Shown here piece after piece: positions 22,576 through 33,256 of a DNA stretch of 64,000 nucleotides. The notes beneath the pieces were generated by a model. It did not search any database. It saw only the letters and a list, made by a program, of their open reading frames with translations, and had not been told where the DNA came from. The first letter of the stretch is position 1, and each line of letters starts with the position of its first letter. The DNA comes from Toxorhynchites rutilus septentrionalis. Taxonomy: Eukaryota > Arthropoda > Insecta > Diptera > Culicidae. The position numbers and the translations under genes are program-made. The stretch covers positions 258,330,994 through 258,394,993 of the forward strand of contig NC_073746.1 of assembly GCF_029784135.1 (NCBI RefSeq). The letters run 5' to 3'.

Positions 22576-23003
22576 CACGGCTTACAGAGACAAGGCTAGT
22601 TCTTTAGCGAGTAAACATTTTTTTTGATGACGTCATCCGAGTTGTCAGTGTAAACAGTCGCCAGTTGTATTTTGTTTTCCGACTTACGCGTAAATGTTCC
22701 TGAAATGAAAAATCGAAAATGGTTCAATGCGCTGTGAGCGGGTGTATAAATTATGAAAATGACATTATCGGACCAAAAAAGAGATTCTTTCGCTTTCCGA
22801 AAAACCGAGAATTATGTTCTTTGTGGATAAATGTTTCATCAAATTATTCATGGTGTTAAATAAAATCAACTATATTATCAACGCACAAACATACGAAGCA
22901 CGAAAAATAAAAAATAAGAACACATTGTTTACTTCAACGACTCAGATGACGTCACTAAAAAATGACAGATCCGGAGTAGCTAGCCTTGTCTCTGTAAGCC
23001 GTG
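22576..23003 (+). mobile_element. P-element-like MITE
   Basis: A 428-bp insertion in repeat copy A2. The ends are CACGGCTTACAGAGACAAGG and, inverted, CCTTGTCTCTGTAAGCCGTG (perfect over 24 bp). An 8-bp target duplication CCCGAACA flanks it (22568-22575 and 23004-23011). In the other A copies the same place reads continuously through CCCGAACAGAG, confirming the insertion. The 8-bp duplication and THAP-coding stub inside fit the P superfamily. Confidence 0.9.
22719..22859 (+). pseudogene. THAP-domain stub of a P-type transposase
   Basis: 46 codons from ATG at 22719 to TAA at 22859. The peptide starts MVQCAVSGCINYENDI and continues KKRFFRFPKNRELCSLWI. This is the first part of a THAP zinc-binding DNA-recognition domain: C-x4-C near the start, the FFRFPK motif, then a third Cys followed by x-x-W. 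The fourth ligand and the conserved AVPTIF box are missing. It is the 5' end of the transposase gene left after internal deletion of the autonomous element. Confidence 0.8.
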
Positions 23004-23273
23004 CCCGAACAGAGCTGTCAATGACGAGCAACTTATCGACGACCAACGAAGGGGAAATTTTAGAGGCGAATGAACTGAAAAGTTTAAACCCAACAAACTA
23101 TCATCAGTTTGGGTGTTACGCTCGCGTTGACAACACGTGTTCTGTTTTCGCTCTAGCTTACTGTAAAAGTCAAAGTTTTTTTTTGTTTGTTTTTATTCGT
23201 TCTTCTGCACATTGGAAATCGATTCAACATCACACGCTTTAGCGTGCTTGGTGGATATCACCAAAAATAAGAA

Positions 23274-24525
23274 TATGGGACGTCACCGTTAGAGCGCAGC
23301 AACCACCGGTGGCCCTTCGAAAAAGGCCCGAACGCAATCCGCTGTCCCAGCGGAGGAAGTAGCAAATCGGCTCCTCCAGAGCAATAATTTCTCGGTGTTA
23401 CCGGAGGAGAGTGGAAGTGACGTTGTCCTCGCCAAGAAAGAGCGCGTTCCCCCGCTCTTCACATCTTGCACGGACATCGAAAACTAGAATCCGGACTCTC
23501 TCAACAAAACCTTCGCCCGCGATTCAAGCTGTGCAGTGTGGGCATCAAAATAGTATGCTCCAACCTAGACGAATACAAAAAAGTCGGGGCACACCTGACA
23601 ACTGGAGGTGTGCAGTTTTACACCCATGACATGCCATCAACGAAGCCATTCAAGGTGGTTCTGCGTGGACTGGTGCCTTTCAGCACGGATGAGGTGAAAC
23701 CCGAGTTATTGAATAATGGATTGACACCGCTTAATGTTTATCCAATGACTCGTCGCTCAATTGAAAACATAACCTTTAGGAATCAGTTGTTTCTAGTGCA
23801 TTTTACCAAGGGCACCACAAATATCAGTGCACTCAAGAACATTAAGGATTTGTTCCGAATGATTGTGTCATGGGAACCGTATCGTCCCCAGCACCGAGAC
23901 GTCACGCTGTGCACGAACTGTCAAAGGTTCGGGCACGGTACCGAAAACTGCCATATGCAGCCTCGCTGTGGTAAATGTGCTAGGGATCACTGCGTCCTGT
24001 GGCTTAGTTGATGACAGCGTTTTGAAATGTGTTAACTGTGGTGGTGATCATGGCACCTCAAATCGGGCCTGCCCCAAGCGGGCTGAGTTCATTTCCATCC
24101 GTCTGAAAGCGACAACTTCTAACCAGCCCGGACGCAAGCGCAACGTTCGCACTCCACCGATCAACTCAGAAGCTGAGTTTCCCGCTCTCCAACATCGCCG
24201 ACAGGTCACTGATTTAGCACCACTTCCTCTTAACAATCAGCGCTCCAGTAACTTCACTCCTGCGAATTCTTCCAACCTAACGGATACTCTCCGTCGTTCA
24301 GCCCAGCCCCGCCTCGCAGCTGCTGCCGCCCAGCCGATGCAACGATACTCGCCTGCCCCAACATTATCATACGCAGATGTTGCATCTGGTATTTCCTCCG
24401 ACATGTTCACATCGCAGGAATTACTAACGTTGGTATCAGAGGTTATTATCATAATGCGTACCTGCAAGACACAAACCGAACAGCTCCAAGCTGTATTATC
24501 TCTGATCAAGAAATATGTCCCGTGA
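23274..24525 (+). pseudogene. jockey-type ORF1 (gag-like, zinc knuckles)
   Basis: ATG 23274 is followed by a TAG after five codons (23289), a frameshift near 23.48 kb and another near 23.99 kb. The middle part (SVGIKIVCSNLDEYKKVGAH, PFKVVLRGLVPFSTDEVK) is the pre-zinc-finger RNA-binding region of jockey-like ORF1 proteins. Zinc knuckles follow: CTNCQRFGHGTENC, a CGKC knuckle split by the frameshift, and CVNCGGDHGTSNRAC. The end (LSLIKKYVP) overlaps the ORF2 start by 11 nt (24515-24525). Confidence 0.8.
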
Positions 24526-27500
24526 AGTTATCCGCATTGCAAACTGGAACGCTTGCTCGCTGAGAAGTAAGCACGTCAAGCTACTCGATTTTCTGAACAA
24601 TATAAACATTGACGTAGCCATCATCACCGAGACTCGCCTCAAAGCGGAAAACAATATCTATCTTTCGGAGTTCCGGCTCTTCTGCCGTGATCTCGCAAAG
24701 TGACGCAAGCGCCAAAATTGACATTTTACTTTTTATGTTATAAATCGATAAAGAATATCAAATCCTTTCAAACGACTGCGAAGTTTTATAGAAATGTGGA
24801 AAAATGACCCCGTAAAAGCTTGAAAACGGAATGGCGTAAGCGCCATTTCCACTGTGATGTGGCGCAAGCGCCACTTCCCTTATAATGTGACGTAATTTGG
24901 AATCTGATGCGATATGATTTTAATCCTTCTTGATGGCATAGAATGAACGAGAAGGGACAACAAATATCAAATAACAACATCAGGGATAAAGCATCTTGAC
25001 GATGTTCACTTACCTCACTTGCTCAATGTCTTTTTCGGATGAATTGAAGCTGAGAGTTGATCGAAGGGTAATGTCTAAAATCTCCATCGAAACGCATCTT
25101 ATAACAAAACTCAGAACATCCTCGCGTAAACTGTATTTGCTTTACATCGGATAATTTCGGACGGAATCATCTTATTCAACACGGATGTTTACAATTGCAT
25201 TTTGGATTGGAATAGAAGATGCTGTCCATAGTTGTTACAATCGGGCTCTCAACTACGTTGGCCCGTTCGACACACGCTACAAAGACGGAAAATGTGTTGA
25301 ACTATTCTCTCTGATGCTACCTCATGCTCCACTCAACGGTGAAATGTTGTAGAAAATATTTGGAAACAGATTCTCCCATACTTTGATGGATGAACGCCAA
25401 TCGGTTGTGGAAACAGCGATTAAAATTTGCTGTTCACAACAAACTTGCGTTGGTAACATAGCTTAAATAAAACTGCATTTTTTCAAAAATCGAGCCGATG
25501 GCAATGTTTTTCCATCAATTGTACACAATTTGTACAGATCAGATTTTCGTAATGTACGCGTGTGCTGATTATAATGCAATTTTGCGAAAAGTCTCGTACT
25601 GAAAATTTCTCTCTCTGGCGTTTGCGTCACTTCGCGAGATTACGGCAGTCTTGAGACTAGATAGAACTAATGCAGATAGAGGAGGAGTGGCTGTTGCTGT
25701 GAGGCGGAACATCAACTATCGCATGCTGCCGAACTTTCAACTTAAAACAATCGAAGCCATCGGAGTCGAGATTTGCACATCGCTTGGGCCAATCACCATC
25801 ATTGCGGCGTACTGTCCTAAGCAAGTTACCATTAGGGATGGTACGGCCGCTCAGCTACGAAACGACTTGGCCAAGCTGACGCGGCGACGGGCGAAGTACA
25901 TTGTTGCAGGTGATCTGAATTCTCGGCATGAGATGTGGGGTAATCGAAGGCGTAACCGGAACGGGATCATCCTTGCAGAGGATTTGGAGATCGGCCATTA
26001 TAATATCCTGGCCCCAGATAGTCCAACCAGAATTTCTAAATCAGGAGTTCATTCCATTCTACAAACTGACAAACATGGCCATCTCTGAGGATCCGATCGT
26101 CTTTCAGGAGTTATCATCCGATCATTACCCAGTGGTGCTGAAACTGGGAGCTTCTGCTGATACGGTGGCCAGCCTACCTCGAAGGAATTATCACCGCGCC
26201 AACTGGAGCGAATTCCAGAGAATCGTCGACGACAATATCGATATTGATCATCCTTTGGATTCTTCAGAGGAGATTGACCAGGCGCTGGAATCCCTCCAGC
26301 GGGCGATCAACATCGCTCGCAGCAATGCGGTCCCGGTGCATCAACATCAGGTGAGTACCTCTCTCGTAATAGACAGCACCATTAAACACCTCATGCGTCT
26401 GCGAAACATTTTCCGTCGTCTATATCAGAGGACTGGTGACCGATACAGAAATATCATGTCCAATAGCATCACTAGGGTATTCCAGGAGAGGATTCAAGAT
26501 CTTTGAAATAGGGATTTTAAACAAAAAATTCGTCAAATTCCCCCAATTCCCCAATTCCTCTAACCCATTTTGGTCCATGACGAAAATCCTAAAGAAAAAA
26601 TCCAAGCCAATCCCTCCACTTGTCTCGTCCGAAGATGCAGGTGTGGGTCATCTTCCAATCACACCCATTGAAAAAGTGAATGCGCTGGGGCAACAGTTTG
26701 TGATGTCACACAATTAAGGGAGACACATTAATAGTCCACATGAACGTTCGGTTACTGAAGGAGTCGCCATTATTGATTATTCCGACAGTTTAGTTCCAGT
26801 GGAAGCAAAGGTTACAGTGGATGAGCTGATGGGTTTTGCTCTTAGATCTAAGAATATGAAGGCCCCTGGTTTTGACAGTACTTTCAACATCGAGCTCAAG
26901 CACTTGAGTCGAACCTCTTTTGCTTTTGTAGCTAAAATATACAACAGATGCATGGAGCTTTGCTACTTCAATGTGGAAGTTAGCAAAAGTGATCCCAGTC
27001 CTTAAGCCGGGGAAAGATCCTTCTGTTCCTAAAAGTTATCGACCCATCAACTTACTCTCTGCCCTTTCTAAGCTTTTCGAAAGATCAATACATAGCCGAA
27101 TTCTATTCTTCGCTGATGAGAATGGCGTCTTCCTGGAAGAACAGGTTGGTTTCCGCAAAGGAAGGTACACCATCCATCAACTCTCGCGAGTTACCAACTT
27201 AATTCAGCGGAACAAGTCGGTGTCCAAGACGACAGCAATGGCGCTCTTGGACATTGAAAAAGCGTTTGACAATGTGTGGCATGATGGTCTGGTGTACAAG
27301 CTGAGTCAACACAATTTTCCAATGTACCTAATAAAAATCGTCCGAAGCTACCTTTCCAACAGAGCATTCCAGATGTCTCTGCATAACACTTTTTCTCAAA
27401 CCTTCGATATCCCCGCAGGAGTGCCTCAAGAAAGCATCCTTGGTCCTATCCTGTACAATATATATACATCGGACATCCCACCTCTTCCAGGTGGTGGTGT

Positions 27501-27992
27501 TTTGTCTCAATTCGCGGATGATACTGCCATCATGTACGAAGGTCGTGTTATACGTGCACTCACCCGTAGGTTACAGGGAGGTCTGGATGCTTTAGCTGAT
27601 TACTATCTTAGTTGGAAAATTATTGTCAATGTGGCAAAGACTCAGGCCATTTTGTTTCCACATTCAAAATCGCCAAAACTTATCCCGGCTGCTGATTGCA
27701 GAATTCGGCTTGGCGGCTCGATAATTCAGTGGTCCGCAGAGGTAGTTTACTTAGGACTCACGCTAGACAGACAACTGATCTTCAGGTCTCATGGAAATAA
27801 AATAATTTTAAAATGCAACATACTTGTCCGGTCTTTGTACCCGCTTATATGTAGAACTTCAAAACTGAACTTCTGAACAGTTGGCTGTCTACAAACAAGT
27901 AATCTATCCAGCGATAGAATACGCGGTCCCGGTATGGAAGGGATGTGTCATGACTCACAGGCTGAGACTCCAGCGTGTACAAAATAAGATCA
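24515..27992 (+). pseudogene. jockey-type ORF2 (endonuclease-reverse transcriptase)
   Basis: ATG 24515 starts MSREVIRIANWNACSLRSKH, an APE-type endonuclease N-terminus. The 967-bp transposon at 24.68 kb interrupts it; without the insertion and one copy of TCTT the frame continues into RTNADRGGVAVAVRRN. Endonuclease motifs AGDLNSRHEMWG and SSDHYPVV follow, with a frameshift near 26.04 kb and more near 26.5-27.0 kb. RT motifs are YRPINLLSALSKLFER, GFRKGRYTIHQLSR, LLDIEKAFDNVWH, GVPQESILGPILYN and the catalytic FADDT. It is not functional and lacks its C-terminus. Confidence 0.88.
24682..25648. mobile_element. 967-bp TIR transposon with 4-bp target duplication
   Basis: Inserted in the LINE endonuclease. 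The ends are CTGCCGTGATCTCGCAAAGT and the inverted counterpart ACTTCGCGAGATTACGGCAG; the inverted repeat extends to 33 bp (through GACGCAAGCGCCA) with about three mismatches. TCTT flanks it on both sides (24678-24681, 25649-25652), and removing one copy restores the LINE frame. Subterminal palindromes GGCGCAAGCGCC / GGCGTAAGCGCC recur at 24.83-24.88 kb. A 55-codon frame (25185-25352, MFTIAFWIGIEDAVHSCYN) is unrecognised. A 4-bp non-TTAA duplication occurs in Sola and Chapaev-type elements, but the TIRs do not let me assign a superfamily. Confidence 0.88.
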
Positions 27993-28210
27993 CAGTAGGT
28001 TAAGTTAGATTAAGTAGGTAGCTTTCTTTTTATTAATAATTTTATATTCCTCATCATTATCAGAAACATAATTAATTTCAAAATTAAATAATTGACAATT
28101 ATTGAAAAAACGTTATAACAAAGATGAAAACCATTAGGTATCACTTAGCCTGTATGAACTTTGTAAATATCAAAAGTTAATATGAATAAAATCAAAATTA
28201 ATATAAAAAA

Positions 28211-29163
28211 GTCACAGGAGGGTTGTGTCCGAGACACGACCGCATAATTGACGTAGGATTTCGTTAGGTTATCTGTTGATTTTGGATAATTACATCGTTA
28301 AACTCTTTGATAATGATTAGGTGGATCTGAAAAGGGTCGTTTTGTTTGGTTGTTGGGTATTGTTTGTTCGTTCCACCAGTATTTAACGGGCGATGATGAC
28401 AGAAGGATGATAAACAGTCGTTGGATGGTGCGTATCAGATAAAGGATACCGAAGTGGAACGAGACATGATGAGAACCGCCCTCTATGAAATAAAGAAAAA
28501 AAAATCACCAATGTAATATAATATAATTATTAATACCAAACACAATTATCAATTTTTCTTATTAGTAAAAACATGTTACTTTAATATAGCGAAAATATAT
28601 TTGAAATGGGAAAGGTTATTTTCTTTTATAATTTTTACTTTCTGATTGTTTATTCAACCCTATGCGAATTTTAATTGGACTAACAATACCTAATACTATA
28701 TGTACTATATGTAGTGAGACTCTATGTTGTACGGGAAAGGGTTAACACAACGGCTTGTATACAATTTAACACCTACCCTTGTACTAAATTTTTCACAATA
28801 CACGATCGGACATTGATATAGAGTTACACGAAGCAACCAACATTAAAGTTCCAAATTTAAATTTTATTTGCTAGAATTATTCGTATCACTCTTCCTACTT
28901 GCAATATAAAAATGCCCCCGACTTTCATGTATTTGCAATGCCGATTTCCATCAGGCAGCTTGGTTTTGATGGCTCTGTTTGGGAACACATCTCGGCGGGA
29001 GCAAAAGCTCCCCCTACTTCCATGTATTTGCAATGCCGATTTCCCCTAGGCAGCTTGGTTTTGATGTCTCTGTTAGGGAACTGCCGCATGTGTCGTCAAT
29101 TTCGACCAATCAGAAGTGGGTATTTCCGTTAGGATAGGGGTTGAGATTTTTCAATTGTTTGAT
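28211..29163 (-). repeat. B-family (Helentron-like) copy B1, 3' part
   Basis: In minus orientation the 3' end is at 28211: GTCACAGGAGGGTTGTGTCC, i.e. the terminal hairpin GGTCGTGTC-loop-GACACAACC, preceded by the inverted motif near CCTACGTCAATTATGCGG. Two tandem ~95-bp units at 28.91-29.09 kb (TTTGCAATGCCGATTTCC...AGGCAGCTTGGTTTTGATG) correspond to three units in copy B2 (44.80-45.07 kb). The element is split by the I LINE and continues at 35.20-35.40 kb. Confidence 0.85.
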
Positions 29164-29175
29164 AGTTAGTTTAAT
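29164..29175. repeat. Target-site duplication, left (I LINE)
   Basis: AGTTAGTTTAAT, repeated at 35200-35211. In copy B2 the homologous site is uninterrupted. Confidence 0.9.
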
Positions 29176-29572
29176 TTTTTTTTTTTTTTATTAATCCGTT
29201 TATTTTTACAGGCTCAGTTACATAAGTTTAATGGAGCCAAACTCTTAACTATATTTCAACTAGCATATATCAACATGTTGTTTCCTTAATTCTATGGTTA
29301 ATGAAATAGGAAACCGATTACTCGCGGTCGACTCGAGTTTAGAAGGGTGACACATTTTCATTAGGAAAAGGATGGGATGTAAGGAGATGTGTGTTTACAC
29401 TCGCACTCACATTCACATTCACATTCTCATTCACACTGACACTTCACACTCAATTCTTAAAACTATCCTTACATCTAATATGTATTTACAATTTAACTTA
29501 TTCTAATGTTAGTAGGAAGGGAACCGATAGCTCGCGAAGGACGAAAAGGAGGGGAAAAGGATGTATGAACAA

Positions 29573-32500
29573 TCACACTCGAAGATCGATAGCTTTAAGG
29601 AAAACATATATTTGGGACATGTAATCAAGGTCTAACCGAGCCAACACATCTCTCACCGGCACATTGGACTGCTTTCCTCCAGCCCGAAGGGAGTTTTCTA
29701 AATTCGATCTGGCGACAAGATACAACTCGCACGACCAAACAACGTGTTCGATATCGTGGTAACCATGGCCACAACCGCAGAGATTGCTGTCGGCAAGATT
29801 AAAACGAAAAAGCAGCGCGTCTAACGAACAGTGATTGGACATGAGTCGGGAGAAGGTGCGAATAAAGTCCCGACTCAATTCCAGACTTTTGAACCACGGA
29901 TTGAGGCTAACCTTAGGGATAATTGAGTGGAGCCACCGGCCCAATTCATCTTCGTTCCATTTGCGTTGCCAGTTAACGATGGTATTTTTACGAACTAAAG
30001 AATAAAATTCATTGAAGGCGATTTGACGCTGATAAATTTCGCCTTCAATCGCACCTACCTTTGCTAATGAGTCAGCCCTCTCATTACCCGGAATTGAGCA
30101 ATGAGAAGGGACCCAGACAAAGGTAATGACATAACAGCGTCTGGATAAAGCACTCAAAATTTCTCGTATTCTCTCAAGGAAGTACGGCGAGTGCTTTTCC
30201 GGCCTCACTGAACGGATAGCTTCGACAGAGCTAAGACTATCCGTTACAATGTGATAGTGTTCAACAGGTCGTGAGGCGACGCTGTCCAGCGCCCAGTGTA
30301 TTGCTGCCAATTCAGCAATATACACTGAGCAAGGATACTGAAGACTGTGTGAGGTGCTAAAAAATTTGTTGAACACTCCAAATCCTGTGGACTCATTCAT
30401 AGAGGACCCATCAGTAAAGTACATATTATCACAATTGACACGCCCATACTTTGCTTCGAAAATCGTAGGAACGATCCCCGATCGATGATAATCTGGAATT
30501 CCATGGATATCCTGCATCATGGACAGATCAAAATGTACAGAGGAATTGATGTAGTCAGGAAAACAAACACGGTTGGGAATATACGAAGAAGAATCAACCT
30601 GCATGGAGACGAATTCATGATATGAGCTCATGAATCCAGAATGAAAATTTAGCTCGATCAGCTGCTCAAAATTTCCGATCACCAATGGGTTCATAACCTT
30701 ACACCGAATGAAGAACCGAAGAGATAATAAATTGAAGCGATCTTTTAGTGGGAGTACGCCTGCCAAAACCTCGAGACTCATGGTATGCGTTGAGGGCATA
30801 CATCCCAACGCAATACGGAGACAAAGATACTGAATTCGCTCGAGTTTAATGAGGTGTGTTTTGGCAGCTGATTGAAAACAGAAACTGCCATACTCCATCA
30901 CTGAGAGAATAGTTGTTCGATACAACATTAGAAGATCTTCGGGATGGGCTCCCCACCAGGTGCCGGTAATTGTACGGAGAAAGTTTATTCTTTGTTGGCA
31001 TTTTTTACTCAGATACCTAATATGGGCCCCCCAAGTACATTTGGAGTCGAACCAGACCCCAAGATACTTGAAAGACATAGCATGAGTGATCGGTTTACCC
31101 AAAAGTTGAAGCTTTGGTTTTGCTGGTCTATGCTTCCTAGAAAAAACCACCATCTCTGTTTTCTCCGTGGAGAATTCGATCCCTAGCCCAATGGCCCAGG
31201 TTGAAAAATTGTTCAAAGTATCTTGTAAGGGTCCTTGCAGTTCGGATTCGTTTGATCCTACGACAGACACCACTCCATCATCTGCAAGTTGTCTTAGGTT
31301 GCAATTTTGTGTAAGGCATTTGTCGATGTCGCTTACATAGAAGTTGTACAAAAGGGGGCTTAAACATGAGCCCTGGGGGAGTCCCATGTAGGAGACCCGA
31401 CTTACTGTCGAATCCCCGTGAGAAAAATTCAAATGTTTCTCACAAAGCAAGTTATATAACATATTATTCAATAGAGGCGGCAGACCCCGAGAGTGTAATT
31501 TGTCTGACAGGACCTCTATTGAAACAGAATCAAAGGCCCCCTTTATGTCCAAGAATACTGAAGCCATTTGTTTTTTTTCGGCGTAAGCCAATTGAATTTC
31601 TGAAGAAAGCAACGCAAGACAATCATTCGTCCCCTTGCCCCTGCGGAACCCATATTGTGTATCTGAGAGTAGGCCATTCGTTTCAACCCATCGATCAAGG
31701 CGAAACAAGATCATTTCCTCCAACAATTTCCGTATACAAGACAGCATTGCTATTGGGCGGTACGAATTGAAGTCGGACGCGGGTTTTCCGGGTTTTTGAA
31801 TAGCTATAACTCGTACTTGTCTCCAATCATCTGGAACAATATTATGCTCCAGAAACCGATTGAATAAGTTCAACAAGCGATGTTTCGCCACATCAGGGAG
31901 ATTTTTCAGCAAGTTGAACTTAATTCTATCCGATCCCGGAGCAGAATTGTTACATGAAAGGAGAGCAAGAGAGAATTCTACCATCGAAAACTCGGAATCA
32001 AGATCGCACCTATCTTGTGGTATATCTCGAACAAATTTTTGCACAGGAGCTGAATCAGGACAAACCTTTCGTGCAAAATTAAAGATCCATCGATGTGAAT
32101 ATTCCTCGCTTTCATTGGATGAAGAGCGATTTCTCATGTTTCGAGCCACTTTCCATAATTTTTTCATTGACGTTTCTCGTGACAAACCTCCCACGAAATT
32201 TCGCCAATAAGCACGTTTTTTCCCTTTGATCAAATTTTTGAACTGATTCTCAAGGGCTAAATACGTTTGAAAATTTTCAGGAGTACCACGTTTCCGAAAA
32301 GCTTTAAATGCATTCGATTTTTCTACATAAAGCTTGGAACATTGGCTATCCCACCATAGATTGGGAGGCCTTCGGAAAATGGTGGAACCTGGATTGGGTT
32401 TCGTTTGAGCGCGAACTGCGCTGTCATAGATCAAACGAGAAAGGAAGTTATACTCCTCCAATGGAGGCAAACCATCTCTGGAATTGATGGCTAGAGCAAT

Positions 32501-33256
32501 CGCGTCCGCATATTTTTTCCAGTCAATGTGTCTTGTGAGGTCATATGCCATGTTTATAGATTCAGAAGAATTCGACCCAATGGTGATGGAAATTTTGATT
32601 GGCAAGTGATCACTACCGTTGGGGTCCTGGATTACATCCCACTTGCAATCTAACGATAGTGAATTCGAGCAAAGCGAGAGGTCAAGAGCACTTGGGTTAG
32701 CAGGAGGTTTAGGTACACGTGTTGTTTCCCCAGTGTTCAAAACGGTCATATTGAAGCTGTTACAAAGGTCATATATCAACAATGAACGATTGTCGTCGTA
32801 CTGTTCCCCCCAGGCAGTTCCGTGAGAGTTGAAGTCTCCCAAGATCAATCGTGGCTCAGGAAGGAGTGAGCACATGTCAACAAGTTGCTTGCGGCTAACC
32901 GCAGCTCTCGGAGGCCAATACAAGCTGACAATACAGAGGTCTTTGCCTCTGATGTTTGCATGACAAGCAACAGCTTCAATCCCTCCAATAGGTGGAAGGT
33001 TAATTCGAAAAAATGAGTGGCACTTATTGATCCCCAATAGCACCCCTCCGTATCTGTCATCACGGTCCAAGCGTACAATATTGAAATCATGGAAAGAGAG
33101 ATCATCTCGCGAAGAAAGCCAAGTTTCGGACAGAGCAAAAACATCACAATTGAACTTATGAATTAAAAATTTGAATGTATCCAATTTAGGGATAAGACTA
33201 CGACAATTCCACTGTAAAACAGTGATATCTCCGACCTCTCTATTTGAATTAAACAT
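29573..33256 (-). CDS. I-clade LINE ORF2: endonuclease, reverse transcriptase, RNase H
   Basis: A 1227-residue protein for target-primed reverse transcription. The APE endonuclease (about residues 10-235) has QWNCRSL, LSETWL, GDFNSHG and GSDHLPI. The RT (about 455-720) has YRPIAMLSCIRKLLEEM, GFRRGKGTNDCLALLS, FLDIKGAFDSV, GLPQGSCLSPLLYN and the catalytic LADDG near residue 655. RNase H (about 940-1060) has YFTDGSS, AELAAIHWAL, VTDSLSSVEAI and VPSHCSIPGNERADSLAK, so all four acidic positions are present. A C-terminal CGCGHGYHDIEHVVWSC zinc motif follows. The ATG at 33256 overlaps the ORF1 stop in ATGTTTAA, suggesting stop-restart translation. A TTG just before it is in frame but is not a likely start. 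Confidence 0.95.
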   Translation of the reverse strand: MFNSNREVGDITVLQWNCRSLIPKLDTFKFLIHKFNCDVFALSETWLSSRDDLSFHDFNIVRLDRDDRYGGVLLGINKCHSFFRINLPPIGGIEAVACHANIRGKDLCIVSLYWPPRAAVSRKQLVDMCSLLPEPRLILGDFNSHGTAWGEQYDDNRSLLIYDLCNSFNMTVLNTGETTRVPKPPANPSALDLSLCSNSLSLDCKWDVIQDPNGSDHLPIKISITIGSNSSESINMAYDLTRHIDWKKYADAIALAINSRDGLPPLEEYNFLSRLIYDSAVRAQTKPNPGSTIFRRPPNLWWDSQCSKLYVEKSNAFKAFRKRGTPENFQTYLALENQFKNLIKGKKRAYWRNFVGGLSRETSMKKLWKVARNMRNRSSSNESEEYSHRWIFNFARKVCPDSAPVQKFVRDIPQDRCDLDSEFSMVEFSLALLSCNNSAPGSDRIKFNLLKNLPDVAKHRLLNLFNRFLEHNIVPDDWRQVRVIAIQKPGKPASDFNSYRPIAMLSCIRKLLEEMILFRLDRWVETNGLLSDTQYGFRRGKGTNDCLALLSSEIQLAYAEKKQMASVFLDIKGAFDSVSIEVLSDKLHSRGLPPLLNNMLYNLLCEKHLNFSHGDSTVSRVSYMGLPQGSCLSPLLYNFYVSDIDKCLTQNCNLRQLADDGVVSVVGSNESELQGPLQDTLNNFSTWAIGLGIEFSTEKTEMVVFSRKHRPAKPKLQLLGKPITHAMSFKYLGVWFDSKCTWGAHIRYLSKKCQQRINFLRTITGTWWGAHPEDLLMLYRTTILSVMEYGSFCFQSAAKTHLIKLERIQYLCLRIALGCMPSTHTMSLEVLAGVLPLKDRFNLLSLRFFIRCKVMNPLVIGNFEQLIELNFHSGFMSSYHEFVSMQVDSSSYIPNRVCFPDYINSSVHFDLSMMQDIHGIPDYHRSGIVPTIFEAKYGRVNCDNMYFTDGSSMNESTGFGVFNKFFSTSHSLQYPCSVYIAELAAIHWALDSVASRPVEHYHIVTDSLSSVEAIRSVRPEKHSPYFLERIREILSALSRRCYVITFVWVPSHCSIPGNERADSLAKVGAIEGEIYQRQIAFNEFYSLVRKNTIVNWQRKWNEDELGRWLHSIIPKVSLNPWFKSLELSRDFIRTFSRLMSNHCSLDALLFRFNLADSNLCGCGHGYHDIEHVVWSCELYLVARSNLENSLRAGGKQSNVPVRDVLARLDLDYMSQIYVFLKAIDLRV

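Larger units (their letters stand above)
22309..23100 (+). repeat. A-family repeat, copy A2 (5' half)
   Basis: It starts at the palindrome GACGTAGAACTACGTC (22311) followed by TTTCATTAAGGGTGCCAAAT and the block found at 37.4 and 50.9 kb. After the nested P-like MITE it resumes with GAGCTGTCAATGACGAGCAA, as in the other copies, and ends where the jockey LINE begins near 23101. The 3' hairpin end is missing here. Confidence 0.85.
23101..27992 (+). mobile_element. jockey-clade LINE, degenerate, 3' end missing
   Basis: A non-LTR retrotransposon with two overlapping ORFs (gag-like, then EN-RT) in sense orientation. The 5' boundary is put at CATCAGTTTGGGTGTTACGC, where the A2 repeat stops. The 3' end stops abruptly after the sequence encoding LRLQRVQNKI near 27992, so the last ~100 codons, 3' UTR and polyA are absent. 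Loss of the 3' end is unusual for LINEs, which are normally 5'-truncated, and indicates a later deletion or rearrangement. There is no RNase H domain, which with the ORF1 type supports jockey rather than I or LOA. Confidence 0.8.

Noticed and set aside
30944..32210. Several plus-strand frames of 80-134 codons
   Set aside because: Antisense shadows of the intact LINE ORF2.
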